DNA of 64,000 nt. Origin: an uncultured Sporosarcina sp. GTDB lineage: Bacteria > Bacillota > Bacilli > Bacillales_A > Planococcaceae. Location of the stretch: contig CAOKMT010000004.1 of the NCBI GenBank assembly GCA_948469885.1, positions 1-64,000 on the forward strand, given 5' to 3'. The notes beneath the pieces were generated by a model. It saw only the letters and a program-made list of their open reading frames with translations, searched no databases and had not been told where the DNA came from. The translations under genes were made by a program, and so were the position numbers. Shown one piece after another: positions 15,752 to 24,928 of this stretch; positions within the stretch are counted from its first letter, which is position 1, and the number at the start of each line of letters is the position of its first letter.

Positions 15752-15778
15752 ACTTAACAAACCTCTTGGCCTGTACAG

Positions 15779-15826
15779 TCCCCTAAAAGTTAGCGTGAAT
15801 GCTAACTTTCGGGGGCTTTTTCGGTT
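15779..15826 (+). terminator. Terminator after the SLH protein gene
   Basis: A long stem (CCCCTAAAAGTTAGC with GCTAACTTTCGGGG) and a T-run near 15817-15821. It may also serve the convergent comK gene. Confidence 0.85.
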
Positions 15827-15835
15827 AAGGGGTTT

Positions 15836-16303
15836 TTAGTAAATTATGTACCAACGCTTCATCCATTCAAGCTTGGAGAGCAATGTGTGAATTCTATTTT
15901 CTTGTTTCAATAGCGTATATTTAGAGCAAGGAACCTCGACTTTCGCACCGTTCCGATAAGTGAGAAGAGACTTGCCTTTTGAAATTTCAGTAGTTTTAAA
16001 GGGATGATTGAAAATCCACACGCAATCATCTCGGTCAGGTGATACGAGCGGTACAGCGGCAACTTTGCCAGGGACGATAATAAAAGGCGTCTTCTTAGAA
16101 AAGCCTAACAACGACTTTGCCGCATCCACCCGACCTTTCTTCGTAGCCCCAAAATGCATGCAAATTTCATTCAGTAAATCAACTGGTGGCATTTCAGAAT
16201 AATAGATTCCATCGATCATTGTAACTTTTGATCTGTACTTTCCATCGAAAACACCTTCCAAAGCTAACGCTCGTTCAATTCTTAACCGCGAAACCTTCAT
16301 CAT
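15836..16303 (-). CDS. comK: ComK-family competence transcription factor
   Basis: 155 residues from the ATG at 16303, chosen because GGGAGGT lies 7 nt upstream; an upstream ATG at 16339 has no ribosome site. The order of conserved pieces follows ComK: SKVTMIDGIYYSEMPP, then CMHFGATKKGR, then KTPFIIVPGKVAAVPLVSP, a CVWIFNH segment and a basic C-terminal helix. ComK is a minor-groove binder that activates DNA-uptake genes. It is somewhat shorter than the 192-residue B. subtilis protein, mainly at the ends. It is divergent from a sigma-factor gene, so the two may be linked in regulation. Confidence 0.8.
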   Translation of the reverse strand: MMKVSRLRIERALALEGVFDGKYRSKVTMIDGIYYSEMPPVDLLNEICMHFGATKKGRVDAAKSLLGFSKKTPFIIVPGKVAAVPLVSPDRDDCVWIFNHPFKTTEISKGKSLLTYRNGAKVEVPCSKYTLLKQENRIHTLLSKLEWMKRWYIIY

Positions 16304-16553
16304 AATAAATACCTCCCTTTTAATTACCAACAACTTCACTATATCATAATCAAAATAGTTTGTATAGTATGAATTTACTAAAAATACATGAATTTCTTAT
16401 GAATTGTTGCCCGAAAGTCATTTTTCATGTGACTGAAAGTGTCTTTCCCTCGGTCAAACGTCATAAATGCGCATTGGTTCTTTTATTTCGGGTCACCTAC
16501 GATAGAGGCACCCGGGAATAAAACGTATCGTGCACGGTCGAAAGGACCCACTT

Positions 16554-17036
16554 TTGACGACATTTGACGATGTACTTACACAATACGAACCGATGATTAT
16601 TGCGCACATCCGAAAGTTGAATATTTATCGCGATTACGAGATCTTCCGACAAGCAGGGCGTGTCGCATTATGGCAAGCGTGGACACGATTCGACGAAAAG
16701 AAAGGCAATTTTACGCCTTATGCATATCGAAGCATCCGAGGCGCCATGTTGGATGAATTGAAAAAAGAAAACCGCTTCGAAGAGCATGTTACTCAAACGG
16801 AAGATGAATTGCTGCATGCCTATGGCGAGGAGGAAGACCCGTCTACGGACGACTGGTCCGACCGTCTGGAAGAAGCATTAGAAACTTTGACAAAAGCAGA
16901 ACGAGAACTGATTAACTGGCTATTTATCGAAAAAATGACGCAAGCTGAATGCGCCGAAAGGGCAGGGATTTCGGTCGCGGGGATTAAAAAACGGAGAGAG
17001 CGTATGTTGGGGAAGTTGAGGGAAGTGTTGAGATAG
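16554..17036 (+). CDS. Small sigma-70-family RNA polymerase sigma factor
   Basis: About 160 residues. A region 2 segment (residues ~35-75, ALWQAWTRFDEKKGNFTPYA) is followed by an acidic linker and a region 4 helix-turn-helix (~125-160, MTQAECAERAGISVAGIKKR). It lacks regions 1 and 3, as in SigH-like and other small sigma factors. The TTG at 16554 is favoured because AAAGGA lies 7 nt upstream; a GTG at 16530 would add eight residues but has no ribosome site. It is divergent from comK. In staphylococci and listeriae a SigH-like factor takes part in competence, which makes the pairing suggestive but not proven. Confidence 0.75.
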   Translation: MTTFDDVLTQYEPMIIAHIRKLNIYRDYEIFRQAGRVALWQAWTRFDEKKGNFTPYAYRSIRGAMLDELKKENRFEEHVTQTEDELLHAYGEEEDPSTDDWSDRLEEALETLTKAERELINWLFIEKMTQAECAERAGISVAGIKKRRERMLGKLREVLR

Positions 17037-17435
17037 TACATTTTAGTCATGTAATCACTCTAAACAAATTTGCTATCTATACATGAAAAAATTAGTAGGT
17101 GTAGAAGGAATTTAAAGGTTTTGAGGTGACAGATTAGATAGCAAATGGCCGACGGGAACTAAATGTTGCGAAACTATCTGGCGCCCATTGCATAATGTGA
17201 CGTCAGATAGTTTGGATTTCGGGATTGTAGTTTCTTTTTCGGACAGTTATTGTCTAGCCAAGTGTATATTTTGGTGAAAGTATTAGCAATAAGCTGATAT
17301 TGTCAAAATTCATGAAAAGATACGAATGGGATTGATGTAGTATATCCGTTAAGTGTTTGTGCTGTCCTCCATCATCAGCAGTTTAAAAACGTTATAAACT
17401 GTAATGAGATCTCAATGAATGTAATATTCCCCTCA
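17037..17435. other. Gene-free stretch upstream of the eps leader
   Basis: I see no gene and no clear repeat here. A loose inverted pair (CTATCTGGCGCC near 17166 and GACGTCAGATAG near 17200) could form a hairpin after the sigma-factor gene. Confidence 0.4.
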
Positions 17436-17464
17436 ATGACTTTCACCTAGATTTATTGTATACT
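17436..17464 (+). promoter_or_regulatory. Candidate promoter of the eps leader and operon
   Basis: ATGACT (17436-17441), a 17-bp spacer and TATACT (17459-17464). A structured leader follows directly. Confidence 0.55.
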
Positions 17465-17484
17465 AGATTAGATATGGGGAACAA

Positions 17485-17670
17485 AAAATCGGCATATTCC
17501 GACATGTGAAGGGTGCCAGATAGTGGCTCCTTGGTGGTACGAGGTATCGATACTATGAACCTTGGATACTGGGTATGGCCGAAATTTAAGGTAGGACGCG
17601 AATGGTGGCTACACCCAGTATTCTCGTGCGACCTTAGGGCTTGGTTTCTTTGTGCCCCCTAACAACAAAC
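17485..17670 (+). ncRNA. Structured leader resembling the EAR/epsC RNA
   Basis: About 185 nt upstream of an epsC-type gene with several long-range complementary pairs: TACTGGGT near 17566 with ACCCAGTA near 17613, TAAGGT near 17588 with ACCTTA near 17631, and a local GTATCGATAC hairpin near 17545. It includes AGGGTGCCAGATAGTGGCTC and a GGTAGGACGCGAATGG stretch. In B. subtilis the eps-associated RNA lies just upstream of epsC and lets polymerase read through terminators in the long eps operon. The position and a complex fold with possible pseudoknot match; a covariance-model search would settle it. Confidence 0.6.
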
Positions 17671-17704
17671 TACGACATTACTTCACTGAAAGAAGGACTT
17701 GGAC

Positions 17705-19516
17705 ATGAGTTATGGATTGCGCTACATATTATTTTTTATAGTGGACTCGGTCATTGTACTTTCCGCGATTTTCATGAGTTATTTTATATTACACCCGACA
17801 ATTAGCGGTTATTCAGAGACGATGCTTGTCATAAGCGCAATTACACTGCTCATTAGTCACCATGTTGTTGCATACTTTTTTCACTTGTACGATCGAATAT
17901 GGAGTGTAGCATCGGCTAGGGAATTACTCATTATCGGGATTGCCGTTACGCTATCAGTCGGGGCGGCAAGCGGCATGCAATACTTGATTAAACACGATAT
18001 TTATTTCCGTATTATGGCAATTACTTGGATGCTCCATATTATTATGATCGGAGGATCGAGGTTTATTTTACGCCTAATGCATGACCGTGAATTGTTCGTC
18101 AATCCTCAAAATCGAAAAAGAGTCCTCATCGTTGGCGCCGGACAAGCGGGCTCCATGTTGGCAAAAAATATGAAACAGACACAAGATCCCGAACTTGTCC
18201 CAGTCGCTTTTGTTGACGACGATCCAAGAAAACAACATTTGAAAATTAATAGCATTACTGTGCAAGGTAAAACAAAAGACATAACCCGGCTCGTAGAATC
18301 GAAAGGGATCCATACGATAATCATTGCCATTCCTTCGCTTGGAAAGATCGGAATCCGTACCATTTACGAAAAATGCGCGCAAACAGGAGCCAAAGTAAAA
18401 ATCATGCCGAGCATCGAAGACGTCATGACTGGAAAAGTATCTGTCAGTGACATGCAAGACGTGGAAATCGAAGACTTACTCGGCCGGGACGAAGTGGAAC
18501 TCGACTTAAAGGCGATTGCGGACAAATTAACGAATAAAACAATCCTCGTCACAGGAGCAGGCGGATCGATCGGTTCAGAAATATGCCGACAAGTCAGCGA
18601 TTTCAGGCCGAAGCAACTCATTCTGCTGGGACATGGTGAAAGTTCTATCTATAATATTGATATGGAACTACGTCAAAAAGTTGCGAAAGATACGGAACTG
18701 ATCCCAATCATTGCAGATGTTAAAGACTGTACGCGTATATTTGATGTTATTAGTGAATATACACCTGACGTCATCTACCATGCGGCGGCACATAAGCACG
18801 TCCCATTGATGGAAGCAAACCCGATGGAAGCGGTCAAAAACAACATCTTCGGTACAAAAAACGTTGCTGAAGCGGCTGACATGTTTGGCGTCCCACACTT
18901 TGTCCTCGTCTCTACGGATAAGGCGGTCAACCCGCCAAACGTGATGGGGGCAACGAAACGTTTCGCTGAAATGATCGTCCAAAACTTAGCAAAAGATAGC
19001 ACGACCAAGTTCGCTGCCGTCCGGTTTGGAAACGTTCTCGGATCCCGAGGAAGTGTCGTTCCGCTATTCAAGCAACAAATTGCAAAAGGCGGACCTGTTA
19101 CTGTAACTGACCCGGAAATGACAAGATACTTCATGACCATCCCTGAAGCATCTCGACTTGTCATCCAAGCTGGTACACTAGCAGAAGGCGGAGAAGTTTT
19201 CGTCCTCGATATGGGCGAACCCGTGAAAATCGTAGACCTGGCGAAAAACCTTATTCGCCTTTCGGGTTACACTGAAGATGAGATAGGTATCGAATTTACT
19301 GGAATGCGCCCAGGGGAGAAGCTTTTTGAGGAATTGTTGAATGAAGATGAGATCCAGAGTGAACATGTTTTTCCGAAGATACATATTGGGAAAGCGAATC
19401 CCATTACGCGATATGAGATGGAAAGTGTTATTGAACAGCTTCCAGATATGTCGGATTTGGAAGTGAAAGAAGTATTGGTTGGATTGGCGAATAGGAAGAG
19501 TGTGGATGTTGGTTAA
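17705..19516 (+). CDS. epsC: UDP-GlcNAc 4,6-dehydratase, EpsC/PglF/CapD type
   Basis: 603-residue membrane-anchored nucleotide-sugar dehydratase. Four transmembrane helices (1-120) precede a Rossmann-like domain with LIVGAGQAGSML near 145 and the catalytic SDR domain with TILVTGAGGSIGSE near 280. The active-site segment STDKAVNPPNVMGATKR has the Met-x3-Lys form of large WbpM-type enzymes instead of Tyr-x3-Lys. Product: UDP-4-keto-6-deoxy-GlcNAc, the first step to diacetylbacillosamine; the later enzymes are at 34756 and 35395. ATG 17705 is preferred over TTG 17699 because AAGAAGGA lies 7 nt before it. Confidence 0.88.
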   Translation: MSYGLRYILFFIVDSVIVLSAIFMSYFILHPTISGYSETMLVISAITLLISHHVVAYFFHLYDRIWSVASARELLIIGIAVTLSVGAASGMQYLIKHDIYFRIMAITWMLHIIMIGGSRFILRLMHDRELFVNPQNRKRVLIVGAGQAGSMLAKNMKQTQDPELVPVAFVDDDPRKQHLKINSITVQGKTKDITRLVESKGIHTIIIAIPSLGKIGIRTIYEKCAQTGAKVKIMPSIEDVMTGKVSVSDMQDVEIEDLLGRDEVELDLKAIADKLTNKTILVTGAGGSIGSEICRQVSDFRPKQLILLGHGESSIYNIDMELRQKVAKDTELIPIIADVKDCTRIFDVISEYTPDVIYHAAAHKHVPLMEANPMEAVKNNIFGTKNVAEAADMFGVPHFVLVSTDKAVNPPNVMGATKRFAEMIVQNLAKDSTTKFAAVRFGNVLGSRGSVVPLFKQQIAKGGPVTVTDPEMTRYFMTIPEASRLVIQAGTLAEGGEVFVLDMGEPVKIVDLAKNLIRLSGYTEDEIGIEFTGMRPGEKLFEELLNEDEIQSEHVFPKIHIGKANPITRYEMESVIEQLPDMSDLEVKEVLVGLANRKSVDVG

Positions 19517-19564
19517 ATCGGTACCTTGTGAATAATTATTAATTTATGAAAAGTAGGTTTCAAC

Positions 19565-20800
19565 ATGTCCGATAAAAAAAGGTTAATTGAAAACTTTTCT
19601 GCATTAGCGATTATGCAGGTACTGAACTACATACTTCCCTTTGTAACCTTACCTTATTTGGCAAGAGTGTTGGGGATGGAAGGATACGGAATTTATATCT
19701 TTTCACAAGCATTCATTCTCTACTTTATTATTATTGTCGATTTTGGATTTGAGTTATCTGCAACAAGAGAAGTTAGTTTGAATCGAAATAATCCAAAGAA
19801 ATTATCTGAGATCATAAGTGCCGTCCTAGGAGTCAAAGTGATTTTGGCTACATTATCGCTTATTCTTTTATTGACATTATTATCTATTATTCCTCAATTA
19901 CGAGAGTATTGGATGTTCCATTTGTTATCTTTCGGTATGGTGATTGGGAATATGTTCTTCTCACTGTTCTTTTATCAAGGAATAGAAAGAATGAAATTCA
20001 TAACTATTTTTAATGCAAGTGCAAAGGTTTTTTTTACAGTGGCAATATTTATTTTCGTTAAAGACATGTCCGATTTTTTGTTAGTGCCCATATTTAACTC
20101 TATTGGGTATCTTGTCGTTGGTGTCGTATCTTTATTTATCATGATTTGTCAATTTAAAATAAAGATTAAAGTCCCTAGTAAAGATAATTTAATACAACAA
20201 ACTAAAAAAAGTGCACAATTCTTTTGGTCAAGAATTGCGGTATCGTTTTATACAACGAGCAATACAGTTATCATCGGATTGGTATTAGGACCCGTTTCTG
20301 CCGGAATCTTTGGGTCGGCAGATAAGCTGTTTAGAGGTATTGTAAGCTTGTACCAACCGCTTAATAATATACTTTATCCTTATGTTGCTTATAGTAAAAA
20401 TATTAAGTTATACAAAAGGATTTTTAAATTTGCGGCAACAATTAATGTGCTTATTGTACTAATCGCATTTTTGACCACGGATATTGCTGTTCAAATTATC
20501 TTTGGAAGAGGCTTTGAGGAAAGTGCTTCATTGTTAAAGATATTCTTAATTGTTGTTATTTTTTTAATGCCTAGTATTTTATTAGGCTACCCTTTACTGG
20601 GAGCTTTGGGACATGCTAGAGAAGTAAATAACAGTGTAATCATAGCATCAATATTTCATGTGTTTCTTCTAATTATTTCGATTCCTTTTTTAACAGTGAC
20701 ACACGTAGCTATTTATGTATTGATAACCGAGTTTATTGTATTAGTATATCGAATGTATTATGTAAAGAAATTTAAGTTGTTTATGTATAACAACAAATGA
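19565..20800 (+). CDS. Wzx-type polysaccharide flippase
   Basis: 411-residue membrane protein of the MOP/PST superfamily. It has about 12 hydrophobic segments, beginning with the N-terminal signature NFSALAIMQVLNYILPFV and LPYLARVLGMEGYG. Such proteins flip undecaprenyl-linked repeat units across the membrane. It fits an eps cluster with a lipid-linked sugar pathway. Base composition becomes more A/T-rich from here to about 27 kb than in the neighbouring epsC gene, suggesting the strain-specific centre of the cluster was acquired. Confidence 0.88.
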   Translation: MSDKKRLIENFSALAIMQVLNYILPFVTLPYLARVLGMEGYGIYIFSQAFILYFIIIVDFGFELSATREVSLNRNNPKKLSEIISAVLGVKVILATLSLILLLTLLSIIPQLREYWMFHLLSFGMVIGNMFFSLFFYQGIERMKFITIFNASAKVFFTVAIFIFVKDMSDFLLVPIFNSIGYLVVGVVSLFIMICQFKIKIKVPSKDNLIQQTKKSAQFFWSRIAVSFYTTSNTVIIGLVLGPVSAGIFGSADKLFRGIVSLYQPLNNILYPYVAYSKNIKLYKRIFKFAATINVLIVLIAFLTTDIAVQIIFGRGFEESASLLKIFLIVVIFLMPSILLGYPLLGALGHAREVNNSVIIASIFHVFLLIISIPFLTVTHVAIYVLITEFIVLVYRMYYVKKFKLFMYNNK

Positions 20801-20803
20801 GGG

Positions 20804-21850
20804 ATGAAGTTGAAGGGGATAAATATTCCTATATACTTAAAGGTAGATACAAATATTATAGGAGAAATTAAAGGGTATTTAAATGAAATGCCGATAGATC
20901 TTACTAAAGTATTAATAGTTTCAGGTACTAACTATACAGCAGGATTTGCCAAACAAGTTCATTTACAGTTGAAGAAGGAATCTAATATCTCACATATGAT
21001 AATTCAAGATAACACGATAGAAACTGTTGTTAAAATCAATGAAAAAATAATTTTAGAGGAGTATTCCACTATTATTGCTATAGGAGGTGGGAGAGTGTTA
21101 GATGTTTGTAAGTATACTTCTTATATAAGTCGGATAGATTTGGTTTGTATCCCCACAACACTTGCACATGATGGTATCGCATCTCCGATAGCAGTTTTGA
21201 AGATTGGAGACGAGGTAAAAAGTTTGGGATGTGATGTTCCCAAAAGTGTATTGATAGATTTGGATATAATCTATGCATCACCATTGGAAAGTAAAAAATC
21301 CGGTGTTGGAGATATTCTTTCAAATGTCACTGCAATCTTTGATTGGAAACTATCAGGTTCAAAAACTGGTGAGAATATAAATGATTTTTCAGTAATGCTA
21401 TCGGAAATAGCTTATAAATCCATTGTTAATCACCGCTCCAGGGACTTGGAGGATAGGGAGTTTCTCTATGATTTATCCAAAGCAATAATTTTAAGTGGAT
21501 TATCCATGGAGATTACCGGGAGTAGCAGACCGTGTAGTGGTTCGGAACACTTATTTTCACATGCATTAGATTTATATGATGAAATAAATTTACCACATGG
21601 AATTCAAGTTGCAGTAGGATCAGTCATGTCTTCATATATTCAAAAGCAAGAATTCAAAGAGCAAATAAATTTTTTAAAAGAGTTTAATATCCCATACAGC
21701 CCGGTGACAGCGGGAATTAATGAAGACCTCGCTTTGTCAGCTTGGATGAATGCTAAAAACATGAGGAAAGGAAGATATACGATACTTAATATATTGGAGA
21801 ATGAGCAAGAAACTTACATAAATGCTATTAAAGAAATTAATAAACTATAG
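20804..21850 (+). CDS. Glycerol-1-phosphate dehydrogenase-like enzyme
   Basis: 348-residue protein of the iron-alcohol dehydrogenase/glycerol-1-phosphate dehydrogenase fold (EgsA/AraM relatives). The NAD-binding IAIGGGRVLDVCKYTS is near residue 90, IPTTLAHDGIASP near 115-127, and metal ligands are expected in KSGVGDILSN and the later SGSEHLFSHALD and LPHGIQVAVG. Relatives reduce dihydroxyacetone phosphate. The next genes are a nucleotidyltransferase, a HAD phosphatase and a CDP-glycerol glycerophosphotransferase-like enzyme, so it likely supplies a glycerol unit for polymer decoration. ATG 20804 directly abuts GAGGG; TTG 20810 is better spaced, so the start is uncertain. Confidence 0.8.
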   Translation: MKLKGINIPIYLKVDTNIIGEIKGYLNEMPIDLTKVLIVSGTNYTAGFAKQVHLQLKKESNISHMIIQDNTIETVVKINEKIILEEYSTIIAIGGGRVLDVCKYTSYISRIDLVCIPTTLAHDGIASPIAVLKIGDEVKSLGCDVPKSVLIDLDIIYASPLESKKSGVGDILSNVTAIFDWKLSGSKTGENINDFSVMLSEIAYKSIVNHRSRDLEDREFLYDLSKAIILSGLSMEITGSSRPCSGSEHLFSHALDLYDEINLPHGIQVAVGSVMSSYIQKQEFKEQINFLKEFNIPYSPVTAGINEDLALSAWMNAKNMRKGRYTILNILENEQETYINAIKEINKL

Positions 21851-21862
21851 GAGTGTGTAAAG

Positions 21863-22582
21863 GTGAAAGCATTAATATTAGCTGCTGGAATTGGATCTAG
21901 ACTAAGACCTCAAACAAATGAGATCCCGAAATGTCTAATTAAAATAAATAAACAGGATTCTATTTTAGACACACAAATAAAAGCATTGATAAGTGGAAAT
22001 GTTAAAGACATCACTGTTGTTGTAGGTTACCGAGCTAGTATGATAAAAGATTATATAAAAGAAAACTATACTGAAATCAATTTTACTTTTATTGAAAATG
22101 AAAAGTATTTAACTACAAATAATATGTATTCATTTTTATTAGCAAAACCCTATTTGGAAAATCAATCATTTGTTTCTTTAAATGCTGATGTCGCAATTGA
22201 TAGTCAAATAATTAGTAAGCTTGTTGAGTCACCTTCTATAAATTTAATTGCTGTTGATAAAAATTCATATTCCGAAGAATCAATGAAGATAAAGATTGAA
22301 GAACCAACCGGGAAAATCACAGGAATTTCTAAGCAAATTAAAGAAGAAGATTCGTATGCTACATCAATCGATGTCTACAAAATCAGTAAAGATGCATCCC
22401 GGGATATTTTTGCAATAGCACAATGCTTTATAGAAACTGGTGACGAAGATAAGTGGTTTGAGGTAGCTTTAAATGAAGGTTTTCAGAATAACGACTTTTA
22501 TCCCAAGGATATCAAAGGCTTAAAATGGTTTGAGATTGATGATCAGGAGGATTTAATATTGGCGAGGGATTTATTTCAATGA
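21863..22582 (+). CDS. Sugar/polyol-phosphate nucleotidyltransferase
   Basis: 239-residue NTP-transferase. The N-terminal LILAAGIGSRLRPQTNEIPKCLIKIN is the nucleotide-binding loop with the catalytic Arg and Lys. The LNADVAID segment near residue 108 supplies the metal-binding Asp. It resembles LicC-type cytidylyltransferases and, from context, may make a CDP-linked glycerol. It starts with GTG, 9 nt after GGAG, and overlaps the HAD gene by 4 nt. The exact nucleotide and substrate are inferences from its neighbours. Confidence 0.78.
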   Translation: MKALILAAGIGSRLRPQTNEIPKCLIKINKQDSILDTQIKALISGNVKDITVVVGYRASMIKDYIKENYTEINFTFIENEKYLTTNNMYSFLLAKPYLENQSFVSLNADVAIDSQIISKLVESPSINLIAVDKNSYSEESMKIKIEEPTGKITGISKQIKEEDSYATSIDVYKISKDASRDIFAIAQCFIETGDEDKWFEVALNEGFQNNDFYPKDIKGLKWFEIDDQEDLILARDLFQ

Positions 22583-23415
22583 ATTTAATACTAAAAGAAA
22601 AAAAATGCTTTGTATTTGATATGGATGGAACAATCTATTTAGGGGATGAATTAATAAAGGGATCCTACGAATTATTTCAGTATTTTAATCATCATAATAT
22701 CGATTATTTCTTCCTAACAAATAATTCTTCGAATAGCGTGAAAGACTATATAAATAAATTGAATGAAATGGGAATTGAGTCTGGTGAATCAAATATTATT
22801 ACTTCTAGTACTTCGACCATTAGTTATTTAAAAAGAAACTTTGATATATGTCAGCAGGTATTCTTTATAATTGGAACACCTTCAATGGAAGAAGAGTTTA
22901 GAAAAGCTAGTATTAATTTCATTACAAAAAAAGATGAACACACAAAAATTGACGCAGTAGTAGTAGGATTTGACACAACATTAACTTATAAAAAGTTAGC
23001 TGATGCTTCATATTACCTGAATATGAATAAAACGCTAATTGCCACAAACTGTGATTATATTTGTCCTTTGCCAGAGGGAGAAGTAACACCAGACTGCGGA
23101 TCGATTGTATCACTTCTTGAAAGGACAATAGAATGTTCAGTTACATATTGTGGAAAGCCTGATATTGCCATCTTGGAACCAATTTTTAAACAGGGTTTTC
23201 AGAGAGAAGAAATGATTATTGTAGGAGACAGGTTATACACCGATATTGCATTAGGTTTTGAAAATGAAATCGATACTGCACTTGTATTAACAGGAGAAGC
23301 AACTCCACAAACGATAGTAGAAAGTGAGGTTGCCCCCACTATTGTACTGAAGTCTGTAGAGAGTCTATATTTGACGTTGAAAAATAAGAACAAAAATAGA
23401 GAGATATTCCGATAA
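22579..23415 (+). CDS. HAD-family phosphatase (NagD/AraL-like)
   Basis: 278-residue HAD phosphatase of the NagD subgroup. Motif I is VFDMDGTIYLG near residue 13 (nucleophile and acid/base Asp), motif II LTNNSS near 46, and motif III/IV the late GKPDIAI and VGDRLYTDIALG. NagD-type enzymes dephosphorylate small phosphates, including glycerol and dihydroxyacetone phosphates. It is fused by a 4-nt overlap to the nucleotidyltransferase, so it takes part in the same short pathway. The same three enzyme classes occur in the CDP-2-glycerol genes of pneumococcal capsule loci. Confidence 0.82.
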   Translation: MNLILKEKKCFVFDMDGTIYLGDELIKGSYELFQYFNHHNIDYFFLTNNSSNSVKDYINKLNEMGIESGESNIITSSTSTISYLKRNFDICQQVFFIIGTPSMEEEFRKASINFITKKDEHTKIDAVVVGFDTTLTYKKLADASYYLNMNKTLIATNCDYICPLPEGEVTPDCGSIVSLLERTIECSVTYCGKPDIAILEPIFKQGFQREEMIIVGDRLYTDIALGFENEIDTALVLTGEATPQTIVESEVAPTIVLKSVESLYLTLKNKNKNREIFR

Positions 23416-23604
23416 TAATATTTATAATTGGATATTTCAAAACACGAGTTCAAAGTTTTAACAATAAGAATATATGGAAATTTACTTAGATATTTACTCC
23501 TTGATAATCGGAAAATAGCGCAGCAAAAAACTGTTTGTTAACTATCTATGCTGGCGATTGTTTGTGTGGAAGAGAGGATGAAATAGTTAAAAGGGTAGAA
23601 AAGG

Positions 23605-24831
23605 GTGAGTAGCTCTGTGGAAAGTATAAAAAAAGCAATGAAGAAAATTATAAAGTTTATTAAGTTTGTTCTTCTATTGCCCCTTTATTGGATTAGTTTT
23701 TTATTTTTTAAAGAAAAAAAGCTATGGGTATTTGGCTCGTGGTTTGGTGAAAGATATTCTGATAATAGTAAATACGTTTTCGAGTATGTACAAAAGAATG
23801 AGCCGGATATTAGAGCAGTTTGGTTAAGCCACCGAAAAGATATTGTTAAAATGTTAGAGTTAAAAGGTTATGAAGCGTATTTAATCAATTCTTTCAAGGG
23901 CTATATAACGTCAGCAAAAGCTTCAGTTTACTTTTTTACACAAGGACTAGTAGATGTAAACAGTCTCGGAAGTGGGAGGGGATTAAAGATTCAATTGTGG
24001 CATGGGGTTCCACTCAAGAAAATTGGTTATGACGATACGATTACTAGAAATACTAGTATAACATTCAGAATGTCACAGAAGCTTATCCCATTTATTAATG
24101 AGGTTAATAGATGGAGTTATATTATTTCATCAAGTGATTATACATCGAAAATTTTCCAGTCTGCTTTTAGAAAACCTAAAGAACATATTGTGATGACAGG
24201 TTATCCCAGAAGCGATATTATTTTGAAGAGAAATCCGGACCAAATTTATTTAATCAATGAATTAAAAAAGAAACATGGAAAATGTAAGGTGATTGGATAT
24301 TTTCCTACTTTCAGAAATGACGAAAAACATCACCTAATGCTTTTTAATAAGGGCTTCTTTAATTTGAATCAATTACTTGAGGAGTTAAATGTGATTTTAT
24401 TAGTGAAGTTTCACTTCGGTCATTTAGACATTCCGCCATATTATAATGAGGCTTCCAGGATTATATTTTTGACTGAAGAGGAATGTGAAGACATTAACTT
24501 TTTGTTACCACATCTTGATTTAATACTAACGGATTATTCTGGTGTTTTTTACGATTATTTACTTTTAAATAGACCAATGATTTTTATCCCTTTTGATATA
24601 GAAGAATATTTGACCGAAGACAGAGAGTTTTATGACGATTACTTCGAATCGACGCCTGGTATAAAGTGTTCTGATTGGGATGAAGTTGGATTGAGCCTTA
24701 AAAAAATAATCGGTGAAAAAGTAGACGAATATAAAAAGCAAAGGAATGCAATTAAGGAGAAAGTCCATAATTTCGAAGATTTAAATAATTGTAAAAGAAT
24801 AGTGGAATTCGTGAAAAAAGAAATGTATTAA
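23605..24831 (+). CDS. CDP-glycerol glycerophosphotransferase-like enzyme (TagF/TagB family)
   Basis: About 408 residues. A hydrophobic/basic N-terminal stretch (~15-40) suits membrane attachment. The family segments are WVFGSWFGERYSDNSKY, the catalytic-region LWHGVPLKKIGYD, YPRSD near residue 200 and the late LTDYSGVFYDY. These enzymes transfer glycerol phosphate from CDP-glycerol to a growing polymer or sugar. The preceding three genes would make the activated glycerol. GTG 23605 lies right against AAAAGGG; GTG 23617 would be better spaced, so the start is uncertain by four codons. Confidence 0.85.
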   Translation: MSSSVESIKKAMKKIIKFIKFVLLLPLYWISFLFFKEKKLWVFGSWFGERYSDNSKYVFEYVQKNEPDIRAVWLSHRKDIVKMLELKGYEAYLINSFKGYITSAKASVYFFTQGLVDVNSLGSGRGLKIQLWHGVPLKKIGYDDTITRNTSITFRMSQKLIPFINEVNRWSYIISSSDYTSKIFQSAFRKPKEHIVMTGYPRSDIILKRNPDQIYLINELKKKHGKCKVIGYFPTFRNDEKHHLMLFNKGFFNLNQLLEELNVILLVKFHFGHLDIPPYYNEASRIIFLTEEECEDINFLLPHLDLILTDYSGVFYDYLLLNRPMIFIPFDIEEYLTEDREFYDDYFESTPGIKCSDWDEVGLSLKKIIGEKVDEYKKQRNAIKEKVHNFEDLNNCKRIVEFVKKEMY

Positions 24832-24928
24832 TAGTGCTTACCAGACTTTTTAAAAAACCTCTAGTATTTTCCAAATAAAGTCCATTAAGAACTATAATGT
24901 TGAGAATTTTATATTGGAGTGTTGGTAA

